Below, piece after piece: positions 34,106-35,219 of a DNA stretch of 35,219 nucleotides. Below the pieces are notes generated by a model. It was given only the letters and a program-made list of their open reading frames with translations, searched no databases and had not been told where the DNA came from. Position numbers and translations under genes: made by a program. Position 1 is the first letter of the stretch. Each line of letters begins with the position of its first letter. The DNA comes from Eubacteriales bacterium (GTDB lineage Bacteria > Bacillota > Clostridia > Lachnospirales > Lachnospiraceae): positions 1 to 35,219 of the forward strand of contig JAUNSC010000033.1 in NCBI GenBank assembly GCA_030539395.1, written 5' to 3'.

Positions 34106-34458
34106 AGCAGATCTACACGACAACCCTGCGCTTAAATCTTTCGGATGAGGATGACTGCCGAGCCTACGAGCATTTACAGCGGATGGATAAGAAGCAATAT
34201 CGCTCCTACAGCAAGGCGATTGTTACCGCCATCAATGACCACTTTGAACGGCAGGCACGGCTTGCTTCCGATCCCTATCTGGAAACCCGTGAAAAAGAGG
34301 ATGCTTTTCTTCGGCGTGTGACAGAAGCCATCGAGCAGGGCTTGCGATTTGCACCTGTCGGTATGCCGATGTTCACACCGCCTGCTGCCGTTGAAACTCC
34401 GTCTGTCGAGGATGACGAGAATATTTCGGCGGCATTGGACTTCGCTGACAGCTTCTGA
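34102..34458 (+). CDS. Small ParR-like partner of ParM
   Basis: 118 residues. The N-terminus TTTLRLNLSDEDDCRAYEHL followed by YSKAIVTAINDHFE fits a ribbon-helix-helix DNA-binding fold like ParR. The C-terminal tail is acidic and flexible (VEDDENISAALDFADSF), as expected for a ParM-contacting end. Overlaps parM by four bases. Likely DNA target: the palindromes upstream of parM. Family is inferred from context and pattern, not from strong motif identity. Confidence 0.7.
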   Translation: MKQIYTTTLRLNLSDEDDCRAYEHLQRMDKKQYRSYSKAIVTAINDHFERQARLASDPYLETREKEDAFLRRVTEAIEQGLRFAPVGMPMFTPPAAVETPSVEDDENISAALDFADSF

Positions 34459-34468
34459 TACTACTATT

Positions 34469-34511
34469 GCCCTCGTTTGGTATTACTGCGATACCAAATG
34501 GGGGCATTTTT
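34469..34511 (+). terminator. Terminator of the parM operon built on a TTTGGTAT palindrome
   Basis: GCCCTCGTTTGGTAT pairs with ATACCAAATGGGGGC (34469-34483 with 34491-34505) through 15 pairs including two G-U, 7-nt loop, then ATTTTT. Confidence 0.75.
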
Positions 34512-34541
34512 GCTACTACAACAATTTTTAGAAAAAGCATG

Positions 34542-34567
34542 ATACCAAACGGACGGATATTTGGTAT
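34542..34567. repeat. Second palindrome with the same 8-base arms
   Basis: ATACCAAA (34542-34549) and TTTGGTAT (34560-34567) repeat the arms of the terminator at 34476-34498 in the opposite order. It lies 50 bases before the DUF3847 gene and may be an operator for it. Confidence 0.6.
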
Positions 34568-34616
34568 TACGCTGCTATCAAATAACCCTATTTTTACTAC
34601 CACAGGAGGATTTTCT

Positions 34617-34820
34617 ATGACCACAGATGAGAAGAAATTACTGCAAGCCAAGCACAGATTGGAGGAAGCCGAGATGCGTGACCGTAATAAGGAGCGAAAA
34701 GCGAGGACACGGCGGCTGATCCAGGAGGGAGCGATACTGGAGAAAGCATTACCTCATACAACACAGATGACTTTGGAGCAGTTGGAGGATTATTTATGCA
34801 GTTTGGCACGGAAGATTTGA
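34617..34820 (+). CDS. DUF3847-type mobilization-associated protein
   Basis: 67 residues, highly charged coiled coil (LLQAKHRLEEAEMRDRNKER) then RTRRLIQEGAILEKALP, matching the pattern of DUF3847 proteins that sit in front of MobA/MobL relaxases. CAGGAGGA lies seven bases before ATG 34617. Its position next to the predicted oriT suggests an accessory relaxosome role (MobC-like), which is inference. Confidence 0.75.
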   Translation: MTTDEKKLLQAKHRLEEAEMRDRNKERKARTRRLIQEGAILEKALPHTTQMTLEQLEDYLCSLARKI

Positions 34821-34866
34821 GACGAGGGGCGTTCGGGCAACCGAGCGTCCCGTTTCTTTTATCCCG

Positions 34867-34900
34867 AAGGGCGCACTTACTCACCACCCCGAAGGGGCGG
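34867..34900 (-). other. oriT: Predicted oriT with MOBQ-type nick region
   Basis: On the minus strand, AGTAAGTGCGCCCTT (34867-34881) matches the TAAGTGCGCCCT nick region of the RSF1010/pIP501/pSK41 group. Just 5' of it an inverted repeat CCACCGCCCC/GGGGTGGTG with a TTC loop precedes the nick by the usual few bases. It lies about 315 bases before a MobA/MobL start. The remaining stretch 34821-35196 shows no gene. Confidence 0.75.
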
Positions 34901-34961
34901 TGGTATTGCCTGCGGCAACCGTGCGCTCTGCGAGGCGGATGCGGCTCCTGCGGGAGCCTTA

Positions 34962-35002
34962 TGGACAATGCCACAGCACTGTGGTGTTGCTGTCATTGTC
35001 CA
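34962..35002. repeat. Nested inverted repeat between oriT and the relaxase gene
   Basis: TGGACAATG/CATTGTCCA outer arms (34962-34970 with 34994-35002) and an inner CCACAG/CTGTGG pair. It could form a cruciform or bind relaxosome proteins. Confidence 0.55.
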
Positions 35003-35196
35003 CGCAGTTATCGCAAACACACCCGCTTTTGCGTCTGTGAGTAGGGGTACAAATTGCACCCCACTTTGCGTCAACTGCCTGCGAAAACCTGCCACCGGCA
35101 GCTTTGTCGCAGTTATGGGTATCGCTTCTTCTGCGACACCCATTTTCTTTTTGCGAAAAAGAAACAAAAACAAGAACGAAAGGACGGTGAGAACGA

Positions 35197-35219
35197 ATGG
35201 CGATCTACCACTTGGAAGC
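35197..35219 (+). CDS. Start of MobA/MobL-family relaxase (cut by window end)
   Basis: Only MAIYHLEA is visible, but this is the usual N-terminus of MobA/MobL relaxases in Firmicute elements, and the upstream DUF3847 gene and MOBQ-type oriT agree. It would nick oriT and lead the strand in conjugal transfer using another element's machinery. AAAGGACGGTGAG precedes the ATG. Confidence 0.7.

Larger units (their letters stand above)
25710..35219. mobile_element. Integrative mobilizable element, TnpX serine-recombinase type (right end outside)
   Basis: It begins where tadB homology stops, at AAGAG (25709-25712); a GA dinucleotide at 25710-25711 fits the GA targets used by TnpX. Genes: TnpV, AlbA_2 regulator, zinc-finger protein, sigma-like protein, Cys-rich VLP-type protein, TnpW, TnpX-type recombinase, ParM/ParR-like pair, DUF3847 protein, oriT, MobA/MobL. 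Codon use is more GC-rich than in the flanking chromosome (many GCC, CGC, GAC codons). No resistance gene is seen in this part. The left border is inferred and could be off by a few bases. Confidence 0.85.

Noticed and set aside
33044-34123. 359-codon minus-strand open frame opposite parM
   Set aside because: Mirrors the actin-like gene, which has its phosphate and adenosine motifs, a ribosome site and a partner overlap.

Overview
The window looks like a Lachnospiraceae-type chromosome (Firmicutes, Clostridia; moderate GC) carrying an integrated mobilizable element at its right end. This rests on gene content: a Clostridia-style tad locus, DUF5685, membrane-anchored GH3 enzymes with swapped domain order, GtrA, and an Hsp70 paralogue cluster. 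Start codons ATG, GTG and TTG are all used with strong GGAGG-type ribosome sites. I cannot name a genus from sequence alone. No tRNA, rRNA or CRISPR array was seen.

Layout. 1-9001 (+): three successive family 3 glycoside hydrolases (the first cut by the window edge; the second membrane-anchored with catalytic and C-terminal domains in swapped order; the third apparently cytoplasmic), then a GtrA-like membrane protein. 9007-12549 (-): a tightly coupled four-gene operon of a short-lid DnaK paralogue, a DUF5685 protein, a J-domain/TPR-like protein and a membrane zinc-ribbon protein. 12879-19185 (+): a dlt-like surface acylation operon (MBOAT acyltransferase, SGNH-like protein, AMP-forming ligase, acyl carrier protein) running into a response regulator and sensor kinase. 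19281-21009 (+): a secreted SGNH/DUF4886-like protein with an Ig-like tail and a NUDIX hydrolase. 21184-22333 (+): a GntR/FCD regulator followed by the decayed C-terminus of an enolase-superfamily dehydratase. 22674-25710 (+): a tad pilus operon (prepilin peptidase, TadZ, TadA/CpaF, start of TadB) behind a near-consensus promoter.

25710 to the window end is a foreign element that interrupts tadB. It carries TnpV, an AlbA_2/HATPase regulator, a zinc-finger protein, a sigma-like acidic protein, a cysteine-rich VLP-type protein, TnpW, a large TnpX-type serine recombinase, an actin-like ParM with a small ParR-like partner, a DUF3847-type protein, a MOBQ-like oriT and the first codons of a MobA/MobL relaxase. 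This is an integrative mobilizable element of the Tn4451/TnpX kind. Its right end is outside the window.

How it works together: the chromosomal part is mostly envelope and glycan work (glycoside hydrolysis, lipid-linked sugar transport, surface acylation under two-component control, pilus assembly). The element carries its own integration, mobilization and apparently segregation functions. The most striking non-coding structure is a family of about eight palindromes (32726-33110) between recombinase and parM. They share the frame AAGT-N13-ACTT, vary symmetrically in both arms, and look like a centromere (parC) or iteron array.
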